NCBI GenBank assembly: GCA_033980235.1
Contig: CM067069.1
Span: 16,875,650 to 16,939,649, forward strand
Reading direction: 5' to 3'
Length of the DNA: 64,000 nucleotides
Source: Diadema setosum
Taxonomy: Eukaryota; Echinodermata; Echinoidea; Diadematoida; Diadematidae
Of the stretch, positions 23,185 through 36,758 are shown piece after piece; position 1 is the stretch's first letter, and every line of letters begins with the position of its first letter. The notes beneath the pieces were generated by a model. The model ran no database searches, had not been told where the DNA came from, and worked only from the letters and a program-made list of their open reading frames with translations. The position numbers and the translations under genes were made by a program.

Positions 23185-24052
23185 CTGAAAAGATGAAAAG
23201 CAGTATTAAAACGTCTCAACGAATTGACAATGCAAGTTGAATGCAACTTAACTGTAAATTAATATTAACATTCAAAAAAAAATGCTGAGACGTCTCGAGC
23301 ACTGAATCCAAAGAAAATTGAACTAGAATGCAAAATGGGGCTAATAGAAGCGTTCCTTTACAACACCACAACAGATAGGTCGTATGTCATGAGCAATGTG
23401 ATTGGCTACAATAACAAAACATCCAACAGATTATAGATTAAACAGATAATATTATATACTGTAAAGTATGATTGGATAGCTACCTTTGATTTTTATCAAT
23501 AGAGCATTTAAGCTCTTGAGAACTGTTTGAACATTTTATGCAGAAAAGTGATTAATTAATTCCATTATAACATGTATAATTGTTAGATGAAGAAACCCGG
23601 AAGTGGCATCAGAAGTTGCGCTGAATGCCTTTTTTGTTATTATTATTTTTTGCTTGTTAGCTCGTGAAACCCTGAGGTGTTCCCCCCCCCCTTCCCCCGC
23701 CCCCCCCCCCCCCCCCCTTTGAAAACACTCCGCCGGCCCTGTGGTGTGCTCATGGTCATCAGTTATGTTTTATTTTTCTTGTGACTTTGTCATCTCAACT
23801 ATTGTCTCATCTTCACTGGGAACAATTTTTGTGCACCTAGCTAATTTGTATAACACTTACTCGATTCTTTGGTAAATACAATGATTTATAAAATTACCTT
23901 TATGACAACTTACTGATTATTAAAATGGCATATGGGATGTTATGTGCCAGAATGAGTAGAATATAATTTCACGTAGTCGTGTGCAGGACTTGAACAAGAA
24001 AACTTTTGGATATCCAATGATTGTCAGTCATGAAATCTTGAATATTACTTAC

Positions 24053-24094
24053 CCTGACTGTGCGAGCTTTGGGTAGTTGGGACCATAGTTGAAC
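24053..24094 (-). CDS. Linker microexon before CUB-A, unit 3
   Basis: 42 nt, STMVPTTQSSHSQ. Confidence 0.75.
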
Positions 24095-24319
24095 CTAAAC
24101 AAGAATCATATAACAATATAAATGTTTGCTATTGGTGCAGAATGCCAACCGATTTAGAACTCAAACGTGATCAAGCTTTCAAGACTTTGTCACTCTCAAA
24201 ATTGCAACTTATAATTTTCATCAATAAAGCATTCAACCTCTTGAGAACTGTTTGAACATTGGAAGCAGAAAAATGAATAAATAATTTCATTATAACTTGT
24301 ATAATTATAAAGTATTTAC

Positions 24320-24361
24320 CGTCTGTGTCCAGGACAAATAGTTGCTCGGTTGTGCCTGCAC
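24320..24361 (-). CDS. GAGTTEQ microexon, unit 3
   Basis: 42 nt, GAGTTEQLFVLDTD, acceptor ATCTGCAG as in unit 1. Confidence 0.7.
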
Positions 24362-25461
24362 CTGCAGATTTAATAGCAAAAATAACCACACTATTATTTA
24401 TGACTTTCATACTAAAAAAGAAGAACAACAAATGTTTCAATTTCGAAGATTTGGATCGAAGTTAAGGAAGTTGAATTTCGATAGCAAAGGTTTTCTACGG
24501 TTAAGAAAATATCATTCATCATTTGATGTTCCTATTAACAAAATTATATAGAACGTAAGAGACGAAAAACTTAATTTCTGTGGAGTATCGCTGTCATGTT
24601 AAAAAGGGTAGTACATACATATATATTATATAATATATATATATATTGTGCAAATAACTAAAAAAAATATATATATAGTTCCCATAGTAATTGCCACCAC
24701 AGAGTCAGTATATCTAAACTTAGGAATGGCCTGTAACACTTCAATATGTAGGACTATTCTGATCTTGCCGCTATACCTTGTCATGGTTTACCGTGTATAT
24801 TATTTCCACAATCACAAGCTTTCTCATTGTAAAAGTAGCAATTTATGTGCTTTCTCAACAAACCATTGCCGCGCCACTTGAGTACTCTCCTGTTTTTCTA
24901 TCTCAAAATATTGTGTGAAGTTAATACTGTATTTTAGTTGTAATTATAACTTTATTCGTGCTCACTTATCATTATTTCAACAAATAATTGGTCATAGAAG
25001 ACGAATACATGTAATTGCAAGAGCAAAGATGTAAAGAAAATGCCAAGCTTTGCATCGGTGTAAATTCTATGACAAATCTATAATTGCTTTTCTCTAAAAT
25101 TGCTTTTCTCTAAAATGCCCAGTAAATATATTACTTTTGCCCACAAAACAGTGACATAAACTTAGAATTTGCTCGCAAATCCAATATGAAACACTTCTTG
25201 CTAGTCAATCGCCACATAAAATGCAAACTATTGACAAGAGGAACGGAATCGCGAGAAACGCTTTCATTTTACTGTGGCATTTGGCGATTTATTGATCGGT
25301 TTAGGCGGGTCTCTGAGTTTGAGCGGAATATGCGAAGTTGGAAAGCCGTCGACTGAGTCGGACTTTGTAAATCTTATGCTTGATGAATGCAGACAGGGAA
25401 AATAAACAGAAAAAAAAGGAAAATAGAACTCATCATGTTAACGACATAATCAAGTGCTCAC

Positions 25462-25806
25462 CCTGCATACAATCTGCTTGCACTGTTATATTGAATCCAG
25501 TGCTAGTGGATCTGTCATTAGAAACGAATCGAATCAACGTGCGTTCAGAGTTAACGTCGAGGTCAAAGGGCTTGACTGGTCCAAAATAGGAATGGTCGTC
25601 GCCGATGTGAAGCCAGTCTCTAAATGCAGTGTCGAAAGTTACAAAGTGGACGTGTAGCTGACATCCCGATGGAACTGTGACACTCCACGACACGTTAGTG
25701 TTGTCGCGATAGTCTCGCGGGAAGTTCGGAGAGGTGATGGCGGCAACTGCACCATCTGATTCCAAGTTCACTGTTCCAAAGAAAGGATTGAAGCCCAGGA
25801 TGTTCA
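25462..25806 (-). CDS. CUB-B exon, unit 3
   Basis: Peptide identical to units 1 and 2. The A-run just downstream of the exon is shorter than in unit 1. Confidence 0.85.
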
Positions 25807-26422
25807 CTGTTTGTTAATTTTCTGATGCAGGGTCATATATATTTCATTCATGTGATAGAATTTAGAGAAGAAGTTTGTCCAGTTCATAATTAAAAACCCT
25901 TCAGCATAATTCTGTTAGACGAGACAAATGTCAAATTTTGCCCCACTATATTATACTGTCATGCTAAATGAGAAATTTAACACTGTCCATACACACGTGA
26001 GCAGAACAAAATGTTTCAAATATTCAGTTGCATCGGAGTGGAATACCGGAATAAAACATGAATCGCTGTCCATCCATTCATCCATCTGTAGGCTTATTGT
26101 CTATTTATTTGCTCATGGTTGTCAGTTATACTTTTGTTTTGATTCTTTAGTCTCAAGTAGAATGTACATCTCTAATAAAAACATTTTTGGTGCAATCAAC
26201 CAATTTTATTGACACTTAGTCCATTCTCTATTAAATACAATGCTTCATTACAATTATCCATATAGAGCTTAGTGATTATCAAAATATGGACTGTCGTGTT
26301 CCAGAATGAATAGATAATGATGAATTGAGCTTTTATGTGGTCGTTTGCAGTACTTGAACATGTTGAACAAGTGAGTTTTTGAATTTTTGTTGGTCAGTCG
26401 TGAAATCACAAATTTTACTTAC

Positions 26423-26464
26423 CCTGACTGTGCGAGCTCTGAGTAGTTGCAGCGATAGTAGATC
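26423..26464 (-). CDS. Linker microexon before CUB-B, unit 3
   Basis: 42 nt, STIAATTQSSHSQ. In transcription order this copy follows the extra copy at 27374-27415. Confidence 0.75.
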
Positions 26465-26828
26465 CTAAACCAGAATAATGTAACAATGCAAATATTTGCT
26501 AGTGATGAACCAATATAATTCAAAACTATTGTATGATCTTCCTTGAAAGACATAGTCATTCTCACAACACGTTGGTATGCTGAAATACAGTGTGGTGAAA
26601 TATCAAATCTTAACGCCATCTTATCACAAAAAAGAAAATCAGACATCAGCAATTTCATATTTTCCCCCAGTATTTGATATCTTTATTCAAATTAATGAAA
26701 TCCTTCAGTTGAGATGTTTTTATTGGAACCGATTGTCAATTTGCCCTACATCACATCAACATAAATAAAAGCACTACCCGCTGCATAATGTAAGGATTAG
26801 AAAGACAACTTGCTGTCGAGCTGAAGCT

Positions 26829-26888
26829 GGGCGGTCTAGTGAAGATGACGCCTGTCCGGAGATCAGGAAGTCGTAGGTTTGAATCCTT
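26829..26888 (+). repeat. tRNA-like relic, unit 3
   Basis: Copy of the 16853 element. Confidence 0.5.
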
Positions 26889-26998
26889 ATGATATTATTA
26901 TAATGTTTATAGAATGTACGCCCATGATTTCTTTCATCATGGCAACAACTACTACTAAAACAAATAAACAAACGAACAAATTTTGCATTTTCAGATAT

Positions 26999-27137
26999 GA
27001 AATTAACAACTTTGGACAAGAAAAGTACCTGTATTGTTCATTTTCGTCAAAAACTTGTTTTGCCCCCCCCCCCCCCAAAAAAAAGTATAGGGGAAGGGAG
27101 GGAGGGGGGGGGGGACAAGTGCCCCCTGTGTTGATTT
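26999..27137. other. Trapped copy of the array's outer right flank
   Basis: From AACAACTTTGGACAAGAAAA to CAAGTGCCCCCTGTG this matches 42955-43072, which lies just outside the array, including the poly-C/poly-A block and GTATAGGGGAAGGGAGG. No other unit contains it. It ends where a second copy of array sequence begins (TGCAATCAACC at about 27139). Confidence 0.8.
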
Positions 27138-27373
27138 GATGCAATCAACCAATTTTTTTTTGACACTTAGTCCATTCTCTATTAAATACAATGCTTCATT
27201 ACAATTATCCATATAGAGCTTAGTGATTATCAAAATATGGACTGTCGTGTTCCAGAATGAATAGATAATGATGAATTGAGCTTTTATGTGGTCGTTTGCA
27301 GTACTTGAACATGTTGAACAAGTGAGTTTTTGAATTTTTGTTGGTCAGTCGTGAAATCACAAATTTTACTTAC

Positions 27374-27415
27374 CCTGACTGTGCGAGCTCTGAGTAGTTG
27401 CAGCGATAGTAGATC
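27374..27415 (-). CDS. Extra linker microexon (seventh AATT-type copy)
   Basis: 42 nt, phase 1-1, STIAATTQSSHSQ with intact splice sites. If spliced in, it puts two identical linkers in tandem before CUB-B of unit 3, still in frame. Confidence 0.7.
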
Positions 27416-27779
27416 CTAAACCAGAATAATGTAACAATGCAAATATTTGCTAGTGATGAACCAATATAATTCAAAACTATTGTATGATCTTCCTTGAAAG
27501 ACATAGTCATTCTCACAACACGTTGGTATGCTGAAATACAGTGTGGTGAAATATCAAATCTTAACGCCATCTTATCACAAAAAAGAAAATCAGACATCAG
27601 CAATTTCATATTTTCCCCCAGTATTTGATATCTTTATTCAAATTAATGAAATCCTTCAGTTGAGATGTTTTTATTGGAACCGATTGTCAATTTGCCCTAC
27701 ATCACATCAACATAAATAAAAGCACTACCCGCTGCATAATGTAAGGATTAGAAAGACAACTTCCTGTCGAGCTGAAGCT

Positions 27780-27839
27780 GGGCGGTCTAGTGAAGATGAC
27801 GCCTGTCCGGAGATCAGGAAGTCGTAGGTTTGAATCCTT
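27780..27839 (+). repeat. tRNA-like relic, extra copy
   Basis: Copy of the 16853 element inside the extra partial unit. The preceding CTTCCTGTCGAGC (CTTGCTGTCGAGC elsewhere) is shared with unit 4. Confidence 0.5.
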
Positions 27840-28184
27840 ATGATATTATTATAATGTTTATAGAATGTACGCCCATGATTTCTTTCATCATGGCAACAAC
27901 TACTACTAAAACAAATAAACAAACGAACAAATTTTGCATTTTCAGATATGAAATTAACAGTCGATTCTTTGGTAAATACAATGATTTATAAAATTACCTT
28001 TATGACAACTTACTGATTATTAAAATTACCTTTATGACAACTTACTGATTATTAAAATGGCATGTGGAATGTTATGTGCCAGAATGAGTAGATAATAATT
28101 TCACGTAGTCCTGTGCAGGACTTGAACAAGAAAACTTTTGGATATCCAATGCTTGTCAGTCATGACATCTTGAATATTACTTAC

Positions 28185-28226
28185 CCTGACTGTGCGAGCT
28201 TTGGTTAGTTGGGACCATAGTTGAAC
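28185..28226 (-). CDS. Linker microexon after CUB-A, unit 4
   Basis: 42 nt with one replacement, STMVPTNQSSHSQ (Thr to Asn). Frame and splice sites intact. Confidence 0.75.
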
Positions 28227-28763
28227 CTAAACAAGAATCATATAACAATATAAATGTTTGCTATTGGTGCAGAATACCAACCGATTTAGAACTCAAACGT
28301 GATCAAGCTTTCAAGACTTTCTTACTCTCAAAACATGCCGCTGTGTTCAAATAGTGTCAAAACTTAACTTAAACCTATTACAAAATTGAGATACCGACAA
28401 TTCTTTTTTTTCTTCTTTGTATTTGTTTCCCTGGGACGGATATTCCTATGCCTTTTTTATATACTATTTTTTTTTTCAAGAAATGTAGTTTATTACATTT
28501 GTTATACGCAGAAGCTATTATGGAGGTTATAAAACAGAAAGGAAATAACAACAGTGCTTTCTCAAAACATTGAATCACAGGTACATCAATATTCGCAGTA
28601 TGTTTCCTTGCCCACATTTCGTCTTTAAACGGAATTCAGATGGGTTGAGATATCAAACTGCGTGCCTGCGGGTGACGATATTGTTCGGAAATCCGTTACA
28701 GCTTTAATAATTGTCATGTTTTCAATTTCACATCCGTTGGCAGCTGATGCATTCAAAACCCAC

Positions 28764-29114
28764 CTTCTTGGCACTGGAGTGTCAAGTCAGCCCTGAAACC
28801 AGAGTATCTTACGGACCCATCACTGTGGAAGTACACAAAGGCTGACGTCGAATTCACCAGAACGTCAAACGGCGTCTCACGGTCTCCTGTGATTCTCCTT
28901 TCCACTGCTGTTGCATCTGCCCGAGTCGAACCAGGTCCTACTTTCACATAATCATAGGGACGTTCCGTTCGGAAACTGAGAAATTCCACGTTGAGTGAGC
29001 ATCCAGCAGGAGAATTAATTGACCATAGGACATCTGAGAAATCATCGTAGTCATCTGGGAAATTTGGTGAGGCGATGCGGTAGGTCATCCCAGGAACAAG
29101 CCTGACGTTTCCAC
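28764..29114 (-). CDS. CUB-A exon, unit 4
   Basis: FHSDGSVRYSG type, the same peptide as in units 5 and 6. Intact. Confidence 0.85.
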
Positions 29115-29972
29115 CTGAAAAGATGAAAAGCAGTATTAAAACGTCTCAACGAATTGACAATGCAAGTTGAATGCAACTTAACTGTAAATTAATATTAACA
29201 TTCAAAAAAAAAATGCTGAGACGTCTCGAGCACTGAATCCAAAGAAAATTGAACTAGAATGCAAAATGGGGCTAAGAGAGGCGTTCCTCTACAACACCAC
29301 AACAGATAGGTCGTATATCATGAGCAATGTGATTGGCTACAATAACAAAACATCCAACAGATTATAGATTAAACAGATAATATTATATACTGTAAAGTAT
29401 GATTGGATAGCTACCTTTGATTTTTATCAATAGAGCATTTAAGCTCTTGAGAACTGTTTGAACATTTTATGCAGAAAAGTGATTAATTAATTCCATTATA
29501 ACTTGTATAATTGTTAGATGAAGAAACCCGGAAGTGGCATCAGAAGTTGCGCTGAATGCCTTTTTTGTTATTGTTATTTTTTGCTTGTTAGCTCGTGAAA
29601 CCCTGAGGTGTTCCCCCCTTCCCCCCCCCCCCCCCCCTTTGAAAACACTCCGCCGGCCCTGTGGTGTGCTCATGGTCATCAGTTATGTTTTATCTTTCTT
29701 GTGACTTTGTCATCTCAACTATTGTCTCATCTTCACTGGGAACAATTTTTGTGCACTTAGCTAATTTGTATAACACTTACTCGATTCTTTGGTAAATACA
29801 ATGATTTATAAAATTACCTTTATGACAACTTACTGATTATTAAAATGGCATGTGGAATGTTATGTGCCAGAATGAGTAGATAATAATTTCACGTAGTCGT
29901 GTGGAAGACTTGAACAAGAAAACTTTTGGATATCCAATGCTTGTCAGTCATGAAATCTTGAATATTACTTAC

Positions 29973-30014
29973 CCTGACTGTGCGAGCTTTGGGTAGTTGG
30001 GACCATAGTTGAAC
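29973..30014 (-). CDS. Linker microexon before CUB-A, unit 4
   Basis: 42 nt, STMVPTTQSSHSQ. Confidence 0.75.
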
Positions 30015-30239
30015 CTAAACAAGAATCATAAAACAATATAAATGTTTGCTATTGGTGCAGAATGCCAACCGATTTAGAACTCAAACGTGATCAAGCTTTC
30101 AAGACTTTGTCACTCTCAAAATTGCAACTTATAATTTTCATCAATAAAGCATTCAACCTCTTGAGAACTGTTTGAACATTGGAAGCAGAAAAATGAATAA
30201 ATAATTTCATTATAACTTGTATAATTATAAAGTATTTAC

Positions 30240-30281
30240 CGTCTGTGTCCAGGACAAATAGTTGCTCGGTTGTGCCTGCAC
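30240..30281 (-). CDS. GAGTTEQ microexon, unit 4
   Basis: 42 nt, GAGTTEQLFVLDTD, acceptor ATCTTCAG (type shared with units 2, 5 and 6). Confidence 0.7.
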
Positions 30282-30549
30282 CTGAAGATTTAATAGCAAA
30301 AATAACCACACTATTATTTATGACTTTCATACTAAAAAAGAAGAACAACAAATGTTTCAATTTCGAAGATTTGGATCGAAGTTAAGGAAGTTGAATTTCG
30401 ATAGCAAAGGTTTTCTACGGTTAAGAAAATATCATTCATCATTTGATGTTCCTATTAACAAAATTATATAGAACGTAAGAGACGAAAAACTTAATTTCTG
30501 TGGAGTATCGCTGTCATGTTAAAAAGGGTAGTACATACATATATATTAT

Positions 30550-30598
<49 letters not shown>

Positions 30599-31416
30599 CT
30601 ATTGTGCAAATAACTAAAAAAAAAAATATATAGTTCCCATAGTAATTGCCACCACAGAGTCAGTATATCTAAACTTAGGAATGGCCTGTAACACTTCAAT
30701 ATGTAGGACTATTCTGATCTTGCCGCTATACCTTGTCATGGTTTACCGTGTATATTATTTCCACAATCACAAGCTTTCTCATTGTAAAAGTAGCAATTAA
30801 TGTGCTTTCTCAACAAACCATTGCCGCGCCACTTGAGTACTCTCCTGTTTTTCTATCTCAAAATATTGTGTGAAGTTAATACTGTATTTTAGTTGTAATT
30901 ATAACTTTATTCGTGCTCACTTATCATTATTTCAACAAATAATTGGTCATAGAAGACGAATACATGTAATTGCAAGAGCAAAGATGTAAAGAAAATGCCA
31001 AGCTTTGCATCGGTGTAAATTCTGTGACAAATCTATAATTGCTTTTCTCTAAAATTGCTTTTCTCTAAAATGCCCAGTAAATATATTACTTTTGCCCACA
31101 AAACAGTGACATAAACTTAGAATTTGCTCGCAAATCCAATATGAAACACTTCTTGCTAGTCAATCACCACATAAAATGCAAACTATTGACAAGAGGAACG
31201 GAATCGCGAGAAACGCTTTCATTTTACTGTGGCATTTGGCGATTTATTGATCGGTTTAGGCGGGTCTCTGAGTTTGAGCGGAATATGCGAAGTTGGAAAG
31301 CCGTCGACTGAGTCGGACTTTGTAAATCTTATGCTTGATGAATGCAGACAGGGAAAATAAACAGAAAAAAAAGGAAAATAGAACTCATCATGTTAACGAC
31401 ATAATCAAGTGCTCAC

Positions 31417-31761
31417 CCTGCATACAATCTGCTTGCACTGTTATATTGAATCCAGTGCTAGTGGATCTGTCATTAGAAACGAATCGAATCAACGTGCGTT
31501 CAGAGTTAACGTCGAGGTCAAAGGGCTTGACTGGTCCAAAATAGGAATGGTCGTCGCCGATGTGAAGCCAGTCTCTAAATGCAGTGTCGAAAGTTACAAA
31601 GTGGACGTGTAGCTGACATCCCGATGGAACTGTGACACTCCACGACACGTTAGTGTTGTCGCGATAGTCTCGCGGGAAGTTCGGAGAGGTGATGGCGGCA
31701 ACTGCACCATCTGATTCCAAGTTCACTGTTCCAAAGAAAAGATTGAAGCCCAGGATGTTCA
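31417..31761 (-). CDS. CUB-B exon, unit 4
   Basis: Identical to the other CUB-B peptides except FNLFFG for FNPFFG (Pro to Leu) near the N-terminus of the domain. Confidence 0.85.
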
Positions 31762-32377
31762 CTGTTTGTTAATTTTCTGATGCAGGGTCATATATATTTC
31801 ATTCATGTGATAGAATTTAGAGAAGAAGTTTGTCCAGTTCATAATTAAAAACCCTTCAGCATAATTCTGTTAGACGAGACAAATGTCAAATTTTGCCCCA
31901 CTATATTATACTGTCATGCTAAATGAGAAATTTAACACTGTCCATACACACGTGAGCAGAACAAAATGTTTCAAATATTCAGTTGCATCGGAGTGGAATA
32001 CCGGAATAAAACATGAATCGCTGTCCATCCATTCATCCATCTGTAGGCTTATTGTCTATTTATTTGCTCATGGTTGTCAGTTATACTTTTGTTTTGATTC
32101 TTTAGTCTCAAGTAGAATGTACATCTCTAATAAAAACATTTTTGGTGCAATCAACCAATTTTATTGACACTTAGTCCATTCTCTATTAAATACAATGCTT
32201 CATTACAATTATCCATATAGAGCTTAGTGATTATCAAAATATGGACTGTCGTGTTCCAGAATGAATAGATAATGATGAATTGAGCTTTTATGTGGTCGTT
32301 TGCAGTACTTGAACATGTTGAACAAGTGAGTTTTTGAATTTTTGTTGGTCAGTCGTGAAATCACAAATTTTACTTAC

Positions 32378-32419
32378 CCTGACTGTGCGAGCTCTGAGTA
32401 GTTGCAGCGATAGTAGATC
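32378..32419 (-). CDS. Linker microexon before CUB-B, unit 4
   Basis: 42 nt, STIAATTQSSHSQ. Confidence 0.75.
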
Positions 32420-32782
32420 CTAAACCAGAATAATGTAACAATGCAAATATTTGCTAGTGATGAACCAATATAATTCAAAACTATTGTATGATCTTCCTTG
32501 AAAGACATAGTCATTCTCACAACACGTTGGTATGCTGAAATACAGTGTGGTGAAATATCAAATCTTAACGCCATCTTATCACAAAAAAGAAAATCAGACA
32601 TCAGCAATTTCATATTTTCCCCCAGTATTTGATATCTTTATTCAAATTAATGAAATCCTTCAGTTGAGATGTTTTTATTGGAACCGATTGTCAATTTGCC
32701 CTACATCACATCAACATAAATAAAAGCACTACCCGCTGCATAATGTAAGGATTAGAAAGACAACTTCCTGTCGAGCTGAAGC

Positions 32783-32842
32783 TGGGCGGTCTAGTGAAGA
32801 TGACGCCTGTCCGGAGATCAGGAAGTCGTAGGTTTGAATCCT
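32783..32842 (+). repeat. tRNA-like relic, unit 4
   Basis: Copy of the 16853 element. Confidence 0.5.
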
Positions 32843-33188
32843 TATGATATTATTATAATGTTTATAGAATGTACGCCCATGATTTCTTTCATCATGGCAA
32901 CAACTACTACTAAAACAAATAAACAAACGAACAAATTTTGCATTTTCAGATATGAAATTAACAGTCGATTCTTTGGTAAATACAATGATTTATAAAATTA
33001 CCTTTATGACAACTTACTGATTATTAAAATTACCTTTATGACAACTTACTGATTATTAAAATGGCATGTGGAATGTTATGTGCCAGAATGAGTAGATAAT
33101 AATTTCACGTAGTCCTGTGCAGGACTTGAACAAGAAAACTTTTGGATATCCAATGCTTGTCAGTCATGACATCTTGAATATTACTTAC

Positions 33189-33230
33189 CCTGACTGTGCG
33201 AGCTTTGGGTAGTTGGGACCATAGTTGAAC
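33189..33230 (-). CDS. Linker microexon after CUB-A, unit 5
   Basis: 42 nt, STMVPTTQSSHSQ. Confidence 0.75.
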
Positions 33231-33767
33231 CTAAACAAGAATCATATAACAATATAAATGTTTGCTATTGGTGCAGAATACCAACCGATTTAGAACTCAA
33301 ACGTGATCAAGCTTTCAAGACTTTCTTACTCTCAAAACATGCCGCTGTGTTCAAATAGTGTCAAAACTTAACTTAAACCTATTACAAAATTGAGATACCG
33401 ACAATTCTTTTTTTTCTTCTTTGTATTTGTTTCCCTGGGACGGATATTCCTATGCCTTTTTTATATACTATTTTTTTTTTCAAGAAATGTAGTTTATTAC
33501 ATTTGTTATACGCAGAAGCTATTATGGAGGTTATAAAACAGAAAGGAAATAACAACAGTGCTTTCTCAAAACATTGAATCACAGGTACATCAATATTCGC
33601 AGTATGTTTCCTTGCCCACATTTCGTCTTTAAACGGAATTCAGATGGGTTGAGATATCAAACTGCGTGCCTGCGGGTGACGATATTGTTCGGAAATCCGT
33701 TACAGCTTTAATAATTGTCATGTTTTCAATTTCACATCCGTTGGCAGCTGATGCATTCAAAACCCAC

Positions 33768-34118
33768 CTTCTTGGCACTGGAGTGTCAAGTCAGCCCTGA
33801 AACCAGAGTATCTTACGGACCCATCACTGTGGAAGTACACAAAGGCTGACGTCGAATTCACCAGAACGTCAAACGGCGTCTCACGGTCTCCTGTGATTCT
33901 CCTTTCCACTGCTGTTGCATCTGCCCGAGTCGAACCAGGTCCTACTTTCACATAATCATAGGGACGTTCCGTTCGGAAACTGAGAAATTCCACGTTGAGT
34001 GAGCATCCAGCAGGAGAATTAATTGACCATAGGACATCTGAGAAATCATCGTAGTCATCTGGGAAATTTGGTGAGGCGATGCGGTAGGTCATCCCAGGAA
34101 CAAGCCTGACGTTTCCAC
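33768..34118 (-). CDS. CUB-A exon, unit 5
   Basis: Peptide the same as units 4 and 6 (FHSDGSVRYSG type). Intact splice sites. Confidence 0.85.
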
Positions 34119-34973
34119 CTGAAAAGATGAAAAGCAGTATTAAAACGTCTCAACGAATTGACAATGCAAGTTGAATGCAACTTAACTGTAAATTAATATT
34201 AACATTCAAAAAAAAAAATGCTGAGACGTCTCGAGCACTGAATCCAAAGAAAATTGAACTAGAATGCAAAATGGGGCTAAGAGAGGCGTTCCTCTACAAC
34301 ACCACAACAGATAGGTCGTATATCATGAGCAATGTGATTGGCTACAATAACAAAACATCCAACAGATTATAGATTAAACAGATAATATTATATACTGTAA
34401 AGTATGATTGGATAGCTACCTTTGATTTTTATCAATAGAGCATTTAAGCTCTTGAGAACTGTTTGAACATTTTATGCAGAAAAGTGATTAATTAATTCCA
34501 TTATAACTTGTATAATTGTTAGATGAAGAAACCCGGAAGTGGCATCAGAAGTTGCGCTGAATGCCTTTTTTGTTATTGTTATTTTTTGCTTGTTAGCTCG
34601 TGAAACCCTGAGGTGTTCCCCCCTTCCCCCCCCCCCCCTTTGAAAACACTCCGCCGGCCCTGTGGTGTGCTCATGGTCATCAGTTATGTTTTATCTTTCT
34701 TGTGACTTTGTCATCTCAACTATTGTCTCATCTTCACTGGGAACAATTTTTGTGCACTTAGCTAATTTGTATAACACTTACTCGATTCTTTGGTAAATAC
34801 AATGATTTATAAAATTACCTTTATGACAACTTACTGATTATTAAAATGGCATGTGGAATGTTATGTGCCAGAATGAGTAGATAATAATTTCACGTAGTCG
34901 TGTGGAAGACTTGAACAAGAAAACTTTTGGATATCCAATGCTTGTCAGTCATGAAATCTTGAATATTACTTAC

Positions 34974-35015
34974 CCTGACTGTGCGAGCTTTGGGTAGTTG
35001 GGACCATAGTTGAAC
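34974..35015 (-). CDS. Linker microexon before CUB-A, unit 5
   Basis: 42 nt, STMVPTTQSSHSQ. Confidence 0.75.
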
Positions 35016-35240
35016 CTAAACAAGAATCATAAAACAATATAAATGTTTGCTATTGGTGCAGAATGCCAACCGATTTAGAACTCAAACGTGATCAAGCTTT
35101 CAAGACTTTGTCACTCTCAAAATTGCAACTTATAATTTTCATCAATAAAGCATTCAACCTCTTGAGAACTGTTTGAACATTGGAAGCAGAAAAATGAATA
35201 AATAATTTCATTATAACTTGTATAATTATAAAGTATTTAC

Positions 35241-35282
35241 CGTCTGTGTCCAGGACAAATAGTTGCTCGGTTGTGCCTGCAC
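35241..35282 (-). CDS. GAGTTEQ microexon, unit 5
   Basis: 42 nt, GAGTTEQLFVLDTD. Confidence 0.7.
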
Positions 35283-35550
35283 CTGAAGATTTAATAGCAA
35301 AAATAACCACACTATTATTTATGACTTTCATACTAAAAAAGAAGAACAACAAATGTTTCAATTTCGAAGATTTGGATCGAAGTTAAGGAAGTTGAATTTC
35401 GATAGCAAAGGTTTTCTACGGTTAAGAAAATATCATTCATCATTTGATGTTCCTATTAACAAAATTATATAGAACGTAAGAGACGAAAAACTTAATTTCT
35501 GTGGAGTATCGCTGTCATGTTAAAAAGGGTAGTACATACATATATATTAT

Positions 35551-35595
<45 letters not shown>

Positions 35596-36413
35596 CTATT
35601 GTGCAAATAACTAAAAAAAAAATATATAGTTCCCATAGTAATTGCCACCACAGAGTCAGTATATCTAAACTTAGGAATGGCCTGTAACACTTCAATATGT
35701 AGGACTATTCTGATCTTGCCGCTATACCTTGTCATGGTTTACCGTGTATATTATTTCCACAATCACAAGCTTTCTCATTGTAAAAGTAGCAATTAATGTG
35801 CTTTCTCAACAAACCATTGCCGCGCCACTTGAGTACTCTCCTGTTTTTCTATCTCAAAATATTGTGTGAAGTTAATACTGTATTTTAGTTGTAATTATAA
35901 CTTTATTCGTGCTCACTTATCATTATTTCAACAAATAATTGGTCATAGAAGACGAATACATGTAATTGCAAGAGCAAAGATGTAAAGAAAATGCCAAGCT
36001 TTGCATCGGTGTAAATTCTATGACAAATCTATAATTGCTTTTCTCTAAAATTGCTTTTCTCTAAAATGCCCAGTAAATATATTACTTTTGCCCACAAAAC
36101 AGTGACATAAACTTAGAATTTGCTCGCAAATCCAATATGAAACACTTCTTGCTAGTCAATCGCCACATAAAATGCAAACTATTGACAAGAGGAACGGAAT
36201 CGCGAGAAACGCTTTCATTTTACTGTGGCATTTGGCGATTTATTGATCGGTTTAGGCGGGTCTCTGAGTTTGAGCGGAATATGCGAAGTTGGAAAGCCGT
36301 CGACTGAGTCGGACTTTGTAAATCTTATGCTTGATGAATGCAGACAGGGAAAATAAACAGAAAAAAAAAGGAAAATAGAACTCATCATGTTAACGACATA
36401 ATCAAGTGCTCAC

Positions 36414-36758
36414 CCTGCATACAATCTGCTTGCACTGTTATATTGAATCCAGTGCTAGTGGATCTGTCATTAGAAACGAATCGAATCAACGTGCGTTCAG
36501 AGTTAACGTCGAGGTCAAAGGGCTTGACTGGTCCAAAATAGGAATGGTCGTCGCCGATGTGAAGCCAGTCTCTAAATGCAGTGTCGAAAGTTACAAAGTG
36601 GACGTGTAGCTGACATCCCGATGGAACTGTGACACTCCACGACACGTTAGTGTTGTCGCGATAGTCTCGCGGGAAGTTCGGAGAGGTGATGGCGGCAACT
36701 GCACCATCTGATTCCAAGTTCACTGTTCCAAAGAAAGGATTGAAGCCCAGGATGTTCA
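36414..36758 (-). CDS. CUB-B exon, unit 5
   Basis: Peptide identical to units 1, 2, 3 and 6. Confidence 0.85.

Larger units (their letters stand above)
27138..27959 (-). repeat. Extra partial unit copy
   Basis: Repeats about 26190-26998 almost exactly, starting at TGCAATCAACCAATTTT and rejoining the normal unit junction at GATATGAAATTAACAG. It adds one linker microexon and one tRNA-like relic but no CUB exon. Confidence 0.85.
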
